A stretch of 55,142 nucleotides of DNA from Candidatus Gottesmanbacteria bacterium RIFCSPHIGHO2_02_FULL_39_11 (GTDB lineage: Bacteria > Patescibacteriota > Microgenomatia > 2-02-FULL-39-11). The notes under the pieces are model-generated. The model did no database searches, was not told the DNA's origin, and saw only the letters and a program-made list of their open reading frames with translations. Shown here piece after piece: positions 39,276-48,034 of the stretch. The DNA is taken from NCBI GenBank assembly GCA_001779195.1, contig MFJL01000041.1, positions 80,881-136,022 on the forward strand, written 5' to 3'. How positions within the stretch are numbered: position 1 is the stretch's first letter; each line of letters begins with the position of its first letter. Made by a program: the position numbers and the translations under genes.

Positions 39276-40234
39276 TGTCATATCTTATTGCCGGGAAGTC
39301 AGACATAAATTCACTTCTTTTGTATAATTTTAAGGATATTAAAGTCTTTGAACTGTATTTAGGTACCCTCAGTGATTTTGATGAGAAAAAAATAAATGAA
39401 ATTAAAAAAAACTGCCGTATTTTCTCGGTTCATCAACCTACATATGTAACTCTGAAAGGTAACCATTTCGGGTTTAATCTTTTATCATCTTCTCCGGAAG
39501 GCCAAAAATCAAAAGAGGATTTTAGAGAACTAATGATAAAATGCCACCGACATGGAATTAATCGGGTCGTTTTACACGCAGCGAGGTATGATCCTCATGA
39601 GCTCGACCAAAACGATGCTATTAGTAAATTTATCAATAAATTAAATGGATTTCCTTATCAGTCAAGCATCACAATTGAGTATGATGTTTTATGGTTTAAT
39701 ACTGAATTAACCGATTCTTTACCTCTAATAACGAACTCTGTGGTTTTAAGAGAGATTATACAGAAAACAGCAGTTGGTATTACTTTGGATATTGAACATT
39801 TTATAATTTCAAATTTTTATGTAATGTTTTGTAATCATTTGAAAAATATTAAAAGAAAAGAAAAATCAGAAAAGGATTTTAAGAACTGGATTCATGTAGA
39901 TACTGATATAAAGATTGCAAATTTATATAAAGAATTAAAAAACTTTGTTGAAGAATTTAAAGACCGCATCAATCACATTCATCTAAACGGTACAGACTGG
40001 TATAATTATTTTCTCAAGGAGTCGCTCCCTTTAGTTGGAGAACATCTGCCGTTAGGATATAATGAGGAAAAAATTAAGGATCGAATGGACTATTTTCAAC
40101 TGTCTAACATACTGAGAATGCTTCCCCAAAAAAAGGAAACGGCAATAGTCTTAGAAGTTGGTAAAAGGGATAGTGTGTATGATTATTTTTCAAAAGTTTC
40201 CGATTCCGTTACTTTTCTGAGGAAATATTTATGA
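39275..40234 (+). CDS. TIM-barrel protein, sugar isomerase/endonuclease-IV-like fold
   Basis: A 319-aa soluble protein. FSVHQPTYVTLKGN, RVVLHAARYDPHEL, SITIEYD, GITLDIEHF, INHIHLNGTDW and AIVLEVGK place His, Glu and Asp residues at strand ends as in the xylose-isomerase-like TIM barrels (sugar phosphate isomerases/epimerases, endonuclease IV). The locus context, between two NeuB genes by one- and four-base overlaps, argues for a step in making the keto-sugar acid, perhaps the isomerisation or epimerisation that usually precedes NeuB. I do not recognise the exact family. Confidence 0.75.
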   Translation: MSYLIAGKSDINSLLLYNFKDIKVFELYLGTLSDFDEKKINEIKKNCRIFSVHQPTYVTLKGNHFGFNLLSSSPEGQKSKEDFRELMIKCHRHGINRVVLHAARYDPHELDQNDAISKFINKLNGFPYQSSITIEYDVLWFNTELTDSLPLITNSVVLREIIQKTAVGITLDIEHFIISNFYVMFCNHLKNIKRKEKSEKDFKNWIHVDTDIKIANLYKELKNFVEEFKDRINHIHLNGTDWYNYFLKESLPLVGEHLPLGYNEEKIKDRMDYFQLSNILRMLPQKKETAIVLEVGKRDSVYDYFSKVSDSVTFLRKYL

Positions 40235-41250
40235 AAAAAATTCGTATAGGCAAATATCAAGTTGAAAATTTCAGCCCTCCCTTTATCATCGCTGAAATAG
40301 GTGCAAATCATAACGGCAGTATGAATTTGGCAATTAAACTTATTGATAAAGCATGTGAATGCGGTTGCCACAGTGTAAAGTTTCAATCATGGTCTAAAGA
40401 GTCCCTTTTTTCCAATATAGTATACAAAAACAATAAAAAACTCGAGAATGATATAGATTCTAATTCTCTTCAGCTCTCCGATTTAGCTAAGCTTAAGAAG
40501 TACTGTGACAAGAAGGGAATTATTTTCTCAACAAGCGTTTTTTCCAAAAAGGAAGTGGATTTTTTTGCAGAACTAAAAATTGAGTACTTAAAAATTGCCT
40601 CAATGGATATTAATAATTATGGATTTTTGGAATATGTAGCCAAAAAATCTTTACCCACTATATTATCAACCGGTCTTGCCGACATGGAAGAAATACATAG
40701 AGCAGTAGGTTGTATCACTAAGTACAATAAAAAATTGATTCTTCTGCATTGTGTCTCTTTATATCCTCCTCGCGATGAGCAAATTCATCTGAATAATATT
40801 GATCTCTTAAGAGAAAATTTCAATTATCCGGTCGGGTTTTCAGATCATTCACAAGGAATAACTATTGCCTTAGCTTCCATTGTGAAAGGTGTATCAGTCA
40901 TTGAAAAGCATTTTACTTTGGATAAGCATATGGCAGGGTGGGATCATGCAATATCTTTAGACTCTAAAGAAATGCATATATTGGTGCGGGAAAGCATGCG
41001 TGTTCCTAATGCTTTAGGAAATGTTATCAGAATTTTAGGCAGGGATGACTTAAAGAAAAGAGTAGGCTTTAGACGAAGTCTGGTATCATCCCGATTTCTT
41101 AAAAGAGGAGATAGGATAAAAGAAGAAGATTTGGAATTTAAACGGCCCGGATACGGTTTGCCTCCGGAAACAATGGGTCGAGTTGTTGGTAGAAAAATAA
41201 AAAGAAATATCCCGAAAGATGAAATAATAAAAGTAAACGATTTTGAATAA
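40231..41250 (+). CDS. neuB: N-acetylneuraminate/legionaminate synthase-like protein (NeuB)
   Basis: A 339-aa enzyme that condenses phosphoenolpyruvate with a hexosamine derivative to a nine-carbon keto acid. AEIGANHNG (21-29), VKFQSW, KIASMD (121-126, Asp where sialate synthases have Glu), SDHS (204-207) and EKHFTLDKHM (225-234) are all in place. The C-terminal SAF (antifreeze-like) domain shows LKRGDRIKEEDL and KRPGYGLPP. The Glu-to-Asp change and other loops mean that sialic, legionaminic, pseudaminic or another nonulosonic acid cannot be distinguished. Coupled upstream by ATGA. Confidence 0.93.
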   Translation: MKKIRIGKYQVENFSPPFIIAEIGANHNGSMNLAIKLIDKACECGCHSVKFQSWSKESLFSNIVYKNNKKLENDIDSNSLQLSDLAKLKKYCDKKGIIFSTSVFSKKEVDFFAELKIEYLKIASMDINNYGFLEYVAKKSLPTILSTGLADMEEIHRAVGCITKYNKKLILLHCVSLYPPRDEQIHLNNIDLLRENFNYPVGFSDHSQGITIALASIVKGVSVIEKHFTLDKHMAGWDHAISLDSKEMHILVRESMRVPNALGNVIRILGRDDLKKRVGFRRSLVSSRFLKRGDRIKEEDLEFKRPGYGLPPETMGRVVGRKIKRNIPKDEIIKVNDFE

Positions 41251-41252
41251 AT

Positions 41253-41699
41253 ATGAAGACTCAACCGAAAATTTTAAACTGGAAATTTCCTAAGTTTGAT
41301 TCAAACGGGATGACACAGTGGTTTTGGATGTGTCAGCATCATAAGAATTTAATTCTTGGTAATTACATTGATATAGGAGCATTCACATACATTAACGCGT
41401 TATACGGAATAACTCTTGGAGATTATGTCCAAATTGGCTCTCATTGTTCTATATATTCTGTGTCCACAATAGATAAAAAGAAAGGACCAGTGTATGTTGG
41501 GCAGTACGCTAAAATTGGCACTCATTCAACCGTTATGCCCGGTATCAAAATTGGTAAACATGCCCTTATAGGCGCGTATAGTTTTGTCAATAAAAATATA
41601 CCTGACGGTGTCTTAGCTTTTGGAATCCCAATCCGTGTTGTCCGGAAACTTACAGAGGAGGAGTTATCAATCCATAGAGATGAATATTCCATTTTATAA
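41253..41699 (+). CDS. Left-handed beta-helix (hexapeptide) acyltransferase
   Basis: A 148-aa protein of hexapeptide repeats: LILGNYIDIGAFTYI, ITLGDYVQIGSHCSI, VYVGQYAKIGTHSTV, IKIGKHALIGAYSFV, then IPDGVLAFGIPIRVVR as the cap. This matches the WbbJ/PglD type of sugar O- or N-acetyltransferase. In nonulosonic pathways such an enzyme acetylates the amino group made by the aminotransferase, which is the next gene and overlaps it by 20 bases. Confidence 0.9.
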   Translation: MKTQPKILNWKFPKFDSNGMTQWFWMCQHHKNLILGNYIDIGAFTYINALYGITLGDYVQIGSHCSIYSVSTIDKKKGPVYVGQYAKIGTHSTVMPGIKIGKHALIGAYSFVNKNIPDGVLAFGIPIRVVRKLTEEELSIHRDEYSIL

Positions 41700-42804
41700 A
41701 AACTATTTTACCCATAAAGATATTGAGTATACCAGCCGTGTAATCAAGAGAGGTATGTATTGGGCGAACGGTCCAGAAATTGCGGATTTTGAGAAAATGG
41801 TTGCTAGATTAATTGGTCAGCCGTATGCATTGGCTTTTAACTCAGGTACATCTGCACTGTTTGCAATTTTGGATGTCTTAGGAATTAAAGGAAGTGAAGT
41901 TATTGTTCCCTCTTTTAGTTTTATTGCAACTGCAAATGCGGTAGTGCATGTAGGAGGAATTCCCGTTTTTGCAGATATAGAAGAAAACACGTTTGGATTG
42001 GATCCGCATGATGTTGAAAAAAAAATAACTAAAAAGACAAAGGCAATTATAGCAGTTCATTTTGCCGGCCATCCTTGTCAAATTGAGAAACTGGCACAAA
42101 TTGCAAAAAAATACGGCTTATTATTAATTGAGGATGCTGCAGAGGCAATAGGATCTAAAATTAATAATCATCTGGTTGGAAGTTTTGGTATAGCAAACAT
42201 GTTTAGTTTTACCCCGACAAAAGTAATATCAACAGGAGAAGGAGGTATGGTTGTTACCGGTTCAAAAAAGATTTACGAGAGTCTTAAATTGTTTCGTTCT
42301 CATGGAAGACTTGAAACAGAAGACTATTTCTCATCCATAAAATATATGGATTACATCACTCTGGGATATAATTTCAGAATGCCGACTCTTATCGCCGCGC
42401 AAGGTATTGCCCAAATGGAATCTTTAAATGATGTTATCAAAATGCGTAAAAATTTAGCGGTGCGTTATACTAGAGAGCTCAATGCAATAGATGAACTTAC
42501 CACTCCGGCTCTTCTGCCCAAAGTTTTGGATGTGTTTCAGATGTACACGATCTGCGTAAAAGAAGGAAGAAAAAAAAGAGATGCCCTTCAGCTATACCTA
42601 AATAAACAGGGAATAGTATCTAAAGTATATTTTGAACCGATACATAAAACATATTTTTACCGTGTAAAGAGAAAAGATCGATCAAAGTTGCCGGTGACGG
42701 AAAGAGAATCAGGAAAGGTTCTCTCTTTACCGTTGTATCCTTCTATGAGTACCGACGAACAGGATTATGTTATTAACAAAATAAAATTATTCTTCAAATT
42801 ATGA
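41680..42804 (+). CDS. DegT/DnrJ/EryC1 family sugar aminotransferase
   Basis: A 374-aa PLP enzyme from ATG 41680 (MNIPFYKNYF). The track's start at 41620 adds 20 residues read through the acetyltransferase gene. FNSGTSALFAILDVL binds phosphate, EDAAEAIGS (151-159) holds the ring-contacting Asp, and SFTPTKVISTGEGGM has the PLP lysine K181. It likely aminates a 4-keto sugar nucleotide made by the dehydratase encoded next (ATGA overlap). Together they would give a 4-amino-4,6-dideoxy sugar, as in the PseB/PseC or LegB/LegC steps. Confidence 0.94.
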   Translation: MNIPFYKNYFTHKDIEYTSRVIKRGMYWANGPEIADFEKMVARLIGQPYALAFNSGTSALFAILDVLGIKGSEVIVPSFSFIATANAVVHVGGIPVFADIEENTFGLDPHDVEKKITKKTKAIIAVHFAGHPCQIEKLAQIAKKYGLLLIEDAAEAIGSKINNHLVGSFGIANMFSFTPTKVISTGEGGMVVTGSKKIYESLKLFRSHGRLETEDYFSSIKYMDYITLGYNFRMPTLIAAQGIAQMESLNDVIKMRKNLAVRYTRELNAIDELTTPALLPKVLDVFQMYTICVKEGRKKRDALQLYLNKQGIVSKVYFEPIHKTYFYRVKRKDRSKLPVTERESGKVLSLPLYPSMSTDEQDYVINKIKLFFKL

Positions 42805-43856
42805 AACACTCTAAAATTACCGGAAAAACAATTTTTATTTCAGGAGGAGTCGGATCAATAGGTTCAGTGATTGTTGAAATGCTTTTGGAAAATTATTCAC
42901 CAAAAGTGATCAGGATTTTTGACAATGATGAAGAGAGTCTTTTTTATGCTATGAGAAAATATTCCAGTGATAAACGGGTAAGATTCATGTTGGGAGATGT
43001 CCGGGATAAGGATCGGGTTGATTGGGCTTTGCGTGATGTAAATACCGTTTTTCATGCCGCTGCGCTCAAGCATGTTTTCTTAAATGAATATAATCCATTT
43101 GAGTCAATTAAAACAAATGTTATAGGTACTCAAAATCTCATTGAAAAATCCTTATCCAACAATATTGAAACATTCATAAACATCTCGACAGACAAAGCGG
43201 TGAGTCCTACAAACGTAATGGGGGCAACTAAATTGTTATCTGAAAAACTTACCTCCGCTGCTAAGCACTATAGAGGAAATGCAAAAACTATTTTGCTTAG
43301 TGTACGTTTTGGAAATGTCCTAAATTCATCAGGATCTGTAATTCCCGTTTTTCTTAAACAGCTTAAGAATAACCAGCCTATGACAATTACGGATAAAAGA
43401 ATGAAACGCTATTTTATGACGGTTGAAGAGGCAGTTACTCTTATATTAAAAGCATCCTTAATTAGTATAGGCGGAGAAGTGTTTATCTTAAAAATGCCAA
43501 AGATGAAAATTTTGGATTTAGCAGAGGTAATAATGGAAGAGTATGTAAAAATTTCTCGTTTTCCTTATACTGCTTCTATAAAAACAATCGGCAAGAAAAC
43601 AGGAGAGAAATTAGACGAGAAGCTTATATCCGAACATGAAAGAGAGCAAACTTTAGAACTTAAAGATATGTACGTGATTCCATTTGGAACAGATGGAACG
43701 GATTTTGAGGCTTTGGAAAGTTTGGCTGTTCGTAAGTATTATATTGAAAAACATAATGCACATTCTCTAAGCATCTCTGTTGCCAAGAAAACTGAAATCC
43801 TCGAGAAGGAACGTATTAGAGGCATAATTTTATCCTTGAAGATTTTTTCTGCCTAA
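42801..43856 (+). CDS. CapD/PseB-like UDP-sugar 4,6-dehydratase
   Basis: A 351-aa extended SDR. GGVGSIG (15-21) binds the cofactor. AAALKHVFLNEYNPFESIKTN is diagnostic of the polysaccharide biosynthesis CapD/FlaA1 group. INISTDKAVSPTNVMGATK has T130, D131, K132 and Met140 in place of the usual catalytic Tyr, with K144, as is normal for this group. It probably converts UDP-GlcNAc to a 4-keto-6-deoxy sugar for the aminotransferase encoded just upstream. A 60-base gap follows. Confidence 0.92.
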   Translation: MKHSKITGKTIFISGGVGSIGSVIVEMLLENYSPKVIRIFDNDEESLFYAMRKYSSDKRVRFMLGDVRDKDRVDWALRDVNTVFHAAALKHVFLNEYNPFESIKTNVIGTQNLIEKSLSNNIETFINISTDKAVSPTNVMGATKLLSEKLTSAAKHYRGNAKTILLSVRFGNVLNSSGSVIPVFLKQLKNNQPMTITDKRMKRYFMTVEEAVTLILKASLISIGGEVFILKMPKMKILDLAEVIMEEYVKISRFPYTASIKTIGKKTGEKLDEKLISEHEREQTLELKDMYVIPFGTDGTDFEALESLAVRKYYIEKHNAHSLSISVAKKTEILEKERIRGIILSLKIFSA

Positions 43857-43916
43857 GCTAGCAATATTAAATAGTTCTGTCTGACTAAAAAAGCTTTTCT
43901 CATAAGAAAAATTTAT

Positions 43917-45569
43917 ATGGATTTAAAAAATATTTTAGGTTATATCAAACGTCCAAAAACAATCGATCCACTGGAGGAGAAGTTAAATCGTATTACAGAT
44001 GAAACTACCCGTTACATCATCAACATAAAAAGATATAAAAAACAAATAAAGATTTTGTATGGGCCGGCCTTTAGCATTTATATACCCTGTTTTGTTCATG
44101 ATACTATCTTTTCGAATATTCTTCGTATTCACGGAGCTGAAATTGTCCCGATTTATTGCGACTCTATTCAGCATGTGGAGTGTAATGTATATGGTGGAGT
44201 TTGGGGCGGAGGAAAAAACTTCAAAAAGAACTGCGCGAATTGTGCTATGAAATCAAGGCACTTGTGGAGTAGTGCCGCATATAATTTGTTGAAATTCTCA
44301 AGTTTTATAACTCGCGGTGAGAGAATTGCCATATACAATATAGTTCGGAAAATAAGCGAAGAAAAATGGATGGAATTTAGTTATCAGGGGCTGTCATTTG
44401 GACAATGGGCCAAAGATACTCTTTTGAACAATTATGTTGTCGGGGATTATCATCTGGTAAATAACAGCAACAAGCTGGGAAAAATTCATATTTCAAATCT
44501 TTTACTTCTAAATTGTGCGTATTCCCGAATACTCCAAAAGGTAAAACCGGATAGAGTAATTACAAATGATAGCTATTATGGTATGTGGGCTCTTATGCAA
44601 AGACTGTGCCAGGAAAGATCGATTCCGTTTTATTCTCACTGGAGCGGAACAAGAAAAGGCGCCTGGTGTTATGCCTATAATGATGCTTCTCTAAATCTCA
44701 ATTTTTCGCCGTCATGGAAGAATTTTGCAAAAATTCCGTTAAAATTGTCTCAAAAGAAAAAAGTTACTAAATGGCTAGACGAGCGGTGTAAAGGAAAAGA
44801 TATGGTACTGGATGCCGCCTCTATTCAAACATACAAATCTAAAGTATTTAATTTAGAAATCATAAAAAAAAATAGACCAATTGCACTTCTTCTTGCCAAT
44901 GTTGTCTGGGACCAGGCTGCCTTGAATAAGGAAACATTTTTTAAAGGAATGATGGAGTGGATAGTAGAAACGATTCACTGGTTTTCGAAACACTCCGAGT
45001 ATCAGCTTATTATTAAGCCGCATCCCATCGAACTTCACCCCGCAATTCCAAAAACTCAGGAGAGTGTATTATCCGTATTGCAAAATAGACGAATAGAAAT
45101 TTCCTCAAACGTAATTATTCTTCCCTCCGATGTTCAAATGACTGCATATCAGTTATTTGATTATGCGGATGTCGGTCTCGTCTATACGTCAACCTCCGGT
45201 ATTGAGATGTCTGCCCGGGGAATTCCTGTTATTACAGCGGGAAGTGCCCCGTTTCGGGGACTTGGATTTACTGTTGATCCGGGAAGTAAGAAAGAATATG
45301 AAGAATATTTGAAAAATTTTCTTACTAAATCAAAAAAAAGAAATAACAAATTTATTGATCTTGCTTATAAATATATTCTTTTCAACTTTTTTCATTATTA
45401 TACAAAGATTGATATTATGGATAATTCTTTTGAAAATGCGCCGGTATTAAAAGTTGGAAAAGTAGAGGATATACTTCCCGGTAAAAATAAATATCTGGAT
45501 TATATAGCAAATTCAATCATGAGGGGATTGCCAATTTTGTCTGAAAATCGATGGCCGCCGGAAAGCTGA
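43917..45569 (+). CDS. Putative GT-B capsule-type glycosyltransferase with a cysteine cluster
   Basis: A 550-aa soluble protein I cannot name. The N-terminal part has IVPIYCDSIQHVECN followed by NCANC, so C81, C89, C106 and C109 could bind a metal. From memory a loosely similar CDxxxxxCE...CxxC pattern occurs in unnamed surface-polysaccharide proteins of other bacteria. The C-terminal half carries LIIKPHPIELH and DYADVGLVYTSTSGIEMSARGIPVI, resembling the donor-site region of capsule (KpsS/KpsC-like, PF05159) transferases. Placement between a dehydratase and a GT2 fits glycan assembly. It is two bases from the next gene. Confidence 0.72.
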   Translation: MDLKNILGYIKRPKTIDPLEEKLNRITDETTRYIINIKRYKKQIKILYGPAFSIYIPCFVHDTIFSNILRIHGAEIVPIYCDSIQHVECNVYGGVWGGGKNFKKNCANCAMKSRHLWSSAAYNLLKFSSFITRGERIAIYNIVRKISEEKWMEFSYQGLSFGQWAKDTLLNNYVVGDYHLVNNSNKLGKIHISNLLLLNCAYSRILQKVKPDRVITNDSYYGMWALMQRLCQERSIPFYSHWSGTRKGAWCYAYNDASLNLNFSPSWKNFAKIPLKLSQKKKVTKWLDERCKGKDMVLDAASIQTYKSKVFNLEIIKKNRPIALLLANVVWDQAALNKETFFKGMMEWIVETIHWFSKHSEYQLIIKPHPIELHPAIPKTQESVLSVLQNRRIEISSNVIILPSDVQMTAYQLFDYADVGLVYTSTSGIEMSARGIPVITAGSAPFRGLGFTVDPGSKKEYEEYLKNFLTKSKKRNNKFIDLAYKYILFNFFHYYTKIDIMDNSFENAPVLKVGKVEDILPGKNKYLDYIANSIMRGLPILSENRWPPES

Positions 45570-45571
45570 TT

Positions 45572-46654
45572 ATGAAATTATCAGTAATCATTCCAACTCA
45601 CAATCGAGGAAAACAGCTTAAACAGGGGATAGGAAGTGTTTTGAAGATTATTAATGAGTCCGATTGTGAACTTATTGTTGTTGATAATAACTCCTCTGAT
45701 GGTACAAGAAAAATTATTAAAGGATATAAAAATACCCGGTACGTATTTGAAAACAGTACCTCATTTTCTAAGGCTAGAAACACGGGTGCAACGATGGCAA
45801 AAGGAAAGATTTTATTATATCTGGATGATGATGTGATCATTCAGAAGGGATCATTAATATCAACGATTCAAGTGTTTGAAAAATATAAAGACTGTGGTGT
45901 GATCGCAGGAAGAATATTGCCTAAATTTATCAGGAAGCCGCCCAAATGGACTCTTGAATGTCAAAAAAGTTTCAACGGCTGGTCTCTGTATAATTCTGAT
46001 CAAATTCCTGATTTAAAAGATGATATTCAAGAAGTAACATGGGCTGCAGGTCCAGCTATGGCCATAAGACATGACTTATTTAACCAAATAGGCGGATTTC
46101 CACCCGATACAGTAGGAGTAGAAACTAATAATACGGAGGGTCTATTTGAAAAACTCTATATTGGTCCGGGTGATTACGGTGTATGCTATATGATTAGAAA
46201 AATAGGATTTAAACTGTATTACTCATCAAAATTATCAGTATTTCACATTATTTCTCCTATTAGATTGTCTATCTCATTTTGGCGTTCAAGGATAATCGGA
46301 GAAGGACAACATGAAGCAATAACACAGAGAGGAATGTATCATCTTAATGTTATTAAGGCATTAAAAAAAAGAATAATGTTTAAAAACAAACTAAAAGATT
46401 ATCAAAGGAGATATTTATATCAGCTTAGCGCATTGAAGAATCAAATAGGAAAAGACAAGTTATTACCCGAAGAATTATGGATACTATACTATAAAGCATA
46501 CTTGGATATGGATCGCATCCTGAGGAAATATCCAAAACTGTGGAAATATTTATGGAAAATAGGAGCAGATGGTGTGGAAAATCAGAATTATAACTCTGTA
46601 GTTCGTGCTCTTCCTGAGGAATACTTATCACTTTTAAGCAAAAAATATATATAA
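45572..46654 (+). CDS. GT2 family glycosyltransferase
   Basis: A 360-aa GT-A enzyme from ATG 45572 (MKLSVIIPTHNRG); the track's upstream alternative start overlaps the previous gene. IIPTHNRGKQLKQGI, IVVDNNSSDGT, a metal motif YLDDDV, and WAAGPAMAIRHDLFNQIGGF are clear. The C-terminal 120 residues (from SIRLSISFWRSRIIGEG) are helical and basic and could contact the membrane or an acceptor. A 74-base gap follows, with a short inverted repeat but no U-tract. Confidence 0.92.
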   Translation: MKLSVIIPTHNRGKQLKQGIGSVLKIINESDCELIVVDNNSSDGTRKIIKGYKNTRYVFENSTSFSKARNTGATMAKGKILLYLDDDVIIQKGSLISTIQVFEKYKDCGVIAGRILPKFIRKPPKWTLECQKSFNGWSLYNSDQIPDLKDDIQEVTWAAGPAMAIRHDLFNQIGGFPPDTVGVETNNTEGLFEKLYIGPGDYGVCYMIRKIGFKLYYSSKLSVFHIISPIRLSISFWRSRIIGEGQHEAITQRGMYHLNVIKALKKRIMFKNKLKDYQRRYLYQLSALKNQIGKDKLLPEELWILYYKAYLDMDRILRKYPKLWKYLWKIGADGVENQNYNSVVRALPEEYLSLLSKKYI

Positions 46655-46728
46655 TTCTATTCTGGAGTTAAACTATAGAATAGATTAATAAGTTAAATAA
46701 TATATTATGGTATTTTAAACGGGAATAT

Positions 46729-47607
46729 ATGAAATCTTTTTTCATTAAAAAAATCGAAAACACACTTCTTAATATACTTGCAAAGAATAATCAATCGATT
46801 AAGAGAGAAATAAATAATAATCAAATTCTCCAAAAACAACTTTTTGCATTTTATCAATCTTTGAAGAATGACCGTAAAAAATTACCTATATTTAAGAATA
46901 CCGGTTTTCGCGTATTTTCACAAAATGATGAAGATGGCTTATTTCTATATATTTTTGCATTAATCGGCTTTACCAATAAGATTTGCATCGATATAGCTTT
47001 CGGCTCTCCCTATGGTGCTAACGTTACCAATCTAATATGTAATTGGGATTTTACAGGTTTATTAATAGAAGGGAAAAATACCGAGGACTCCATCAATTTT
47101 TTTGGAACTCATCCTGATACGTGGATTTACCCTCCCAAAATAATCAAAGCATGGGTAACCAAGGATAATGTGAATCAATTAATCAAAGATAATGGTATCG
47201 TGGGCGAGATTGATCTTTTTTCTCTGGATCTTGATGGTATAGATTACTGGATTTTAAAGAACTTGAATGTAGTTAGTCCCCGGGTGATAATATTAGAATA
47301 TATGAATATTTTCGGGCCGAATATTGCGGTAACTGTTCCCTATAAATCTGATTTTGATAGGTCTAACATACATCCTGATTTTTTCGGAGCTTCCCTTGGA
47401 GCTTTTGTTAAGCTAGGAAAGAAAAAGGGTTATCGGTTAGTAGGGTGTAATAAATACGGATTCAACGCATTTTTTATGAGAAATGATCTAGGGAAGAAGG
47501 AATTTCCGGAAGTTTCTATATCTTCTTGCTTAAACCATCCTGTGGTCTTAGAAGGGCGTAAAAATCGTTTACCGGCTGTAAAAAATCTTGGCTGGATTGC
47601 CGTTTAA
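46729..47607 (+). CDS. FkbM-like methyltransferase-related protein
   Basis: A 292-aa protein. FRVFSQNDEDGLFLYIFALIG, CIDIAFGSPYGANVTNLI, NWDFTGLLIEGKN and IDLFSLDLDGIDYWILKNL follow a group of proteins related to FkbM methyltransferases, whose SAM-binding fold starts with the xDxGxxxG-like strand. The glycine loop here (AFGSPYGAN) is atypical, so methyltransferase activity is not certain. A weak extended -10, TGGTATTTT (46708-46716), lies 12 bases before the ATG. Glycan methylation is the likeliest role. Confidence 0.65.
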   Translation: MKSFFIKKIENTLLNILAKNNQSIKREINNNQILQKQLFAFYQSLKNDRKKLPIFKNTGFRVFSQNDEDGLFLYIFALIGFTNKICIDIAFGSPYGANVTNLICNWDFTGLLIEGKNTEDSINFFGTHPDTWIYPPKIIKAWVTKDNVNQLIKDNGIVGEIDLFSLDLDGIDYWILKNLNVVSPRVIILEYMNIFGPNIAVTVPYKSDFDRSNIHPDFFGASLGAFVKLGKKKGYRLVGCNKYGFNAFFMRNDLGKKEFPEVSISSCLNHPVVLEGRKNRLPAVKNLGWIAV

Positions 47608-47622
47608 TTAAATTAATATTGT

Positions 47623-48021
47623 ATGGATAAAATTGAGAAAATATTTTGGAAAAAGAAATTATTTGCTTATATTGTACGAAACCAGAAACCCCAAAAAACG
47701 GTATTTATCACTCCCCGGGAATCAAATTTGCAAGTTGGTTTTGTAGTCTATCAGGAGAATAATGAAATTCCTAGACATGTTCATAATCCTATAAGAAGAA
47801 TCTTGGACAGAACAGAGGAAGTATTAATTGTACGTCAGGGACGGGCACGCTTAGATATCTATGATGATGAAAAAAAACGTGTTGATTCTAAAGAAGTTTT
47901 TGAAGGTGACGTGATTATTTTGGTAAACGGAGGTCACGGTTTTCATATATATGAAGATACAGTACTTCTTGAGATAAAACAGGGGCCTTATACGGGAATT
48001 TCCGAAAAAAAGAGATTTTGA
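47623..48021 (+). CDS. Cupin-fold protein of a surface polysaccharide locus
   Basis: A 132-aa single-domain cupin. EIPRHVHNPIRR gives the His-x-His pair, TEEVLIVRQGRARLDIYDD the Glu and strand, and NGGHGFHIYEDTVLLEIKQGPY the second cupin motif with its His. The conserved ending KQGPYTG recurs, as I recall, in small cupins encoded within capsule loci. It could be an isomerase or epimerase acting on a sugar nucleotide, but no substrate can be assigned. Confidence 0.75.
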   Translation: MDKIEKIFWKKKLFAYIVRNQKPQKTVFITPRESNLQVGFVVYQENNEIPRHVHNPIRRILDRTEEVLIVRQGRARLDIYDDEKKRVDSKEVFEGDVIILVNGGHGFHIYEDTVLLEIKQGPYTGISEKKRF

Positions 48022-48034
48022 AAATTTCCATTTC

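Noticed and set aside
43886-43916. TTTTCTcataAGAAAA hairpin before the gene at 43917
   Set aside because: Six weak AT-rich pairs; not distinguishable from chance in AT-rich DNA.
46654-46681. Inverted repeat ATTCTAT...ATAGAAT after the GT2 gene as a terminator
   Set aside because: The stem is only AT-rich pairs with a 14-base loop, and no U-tract follows.
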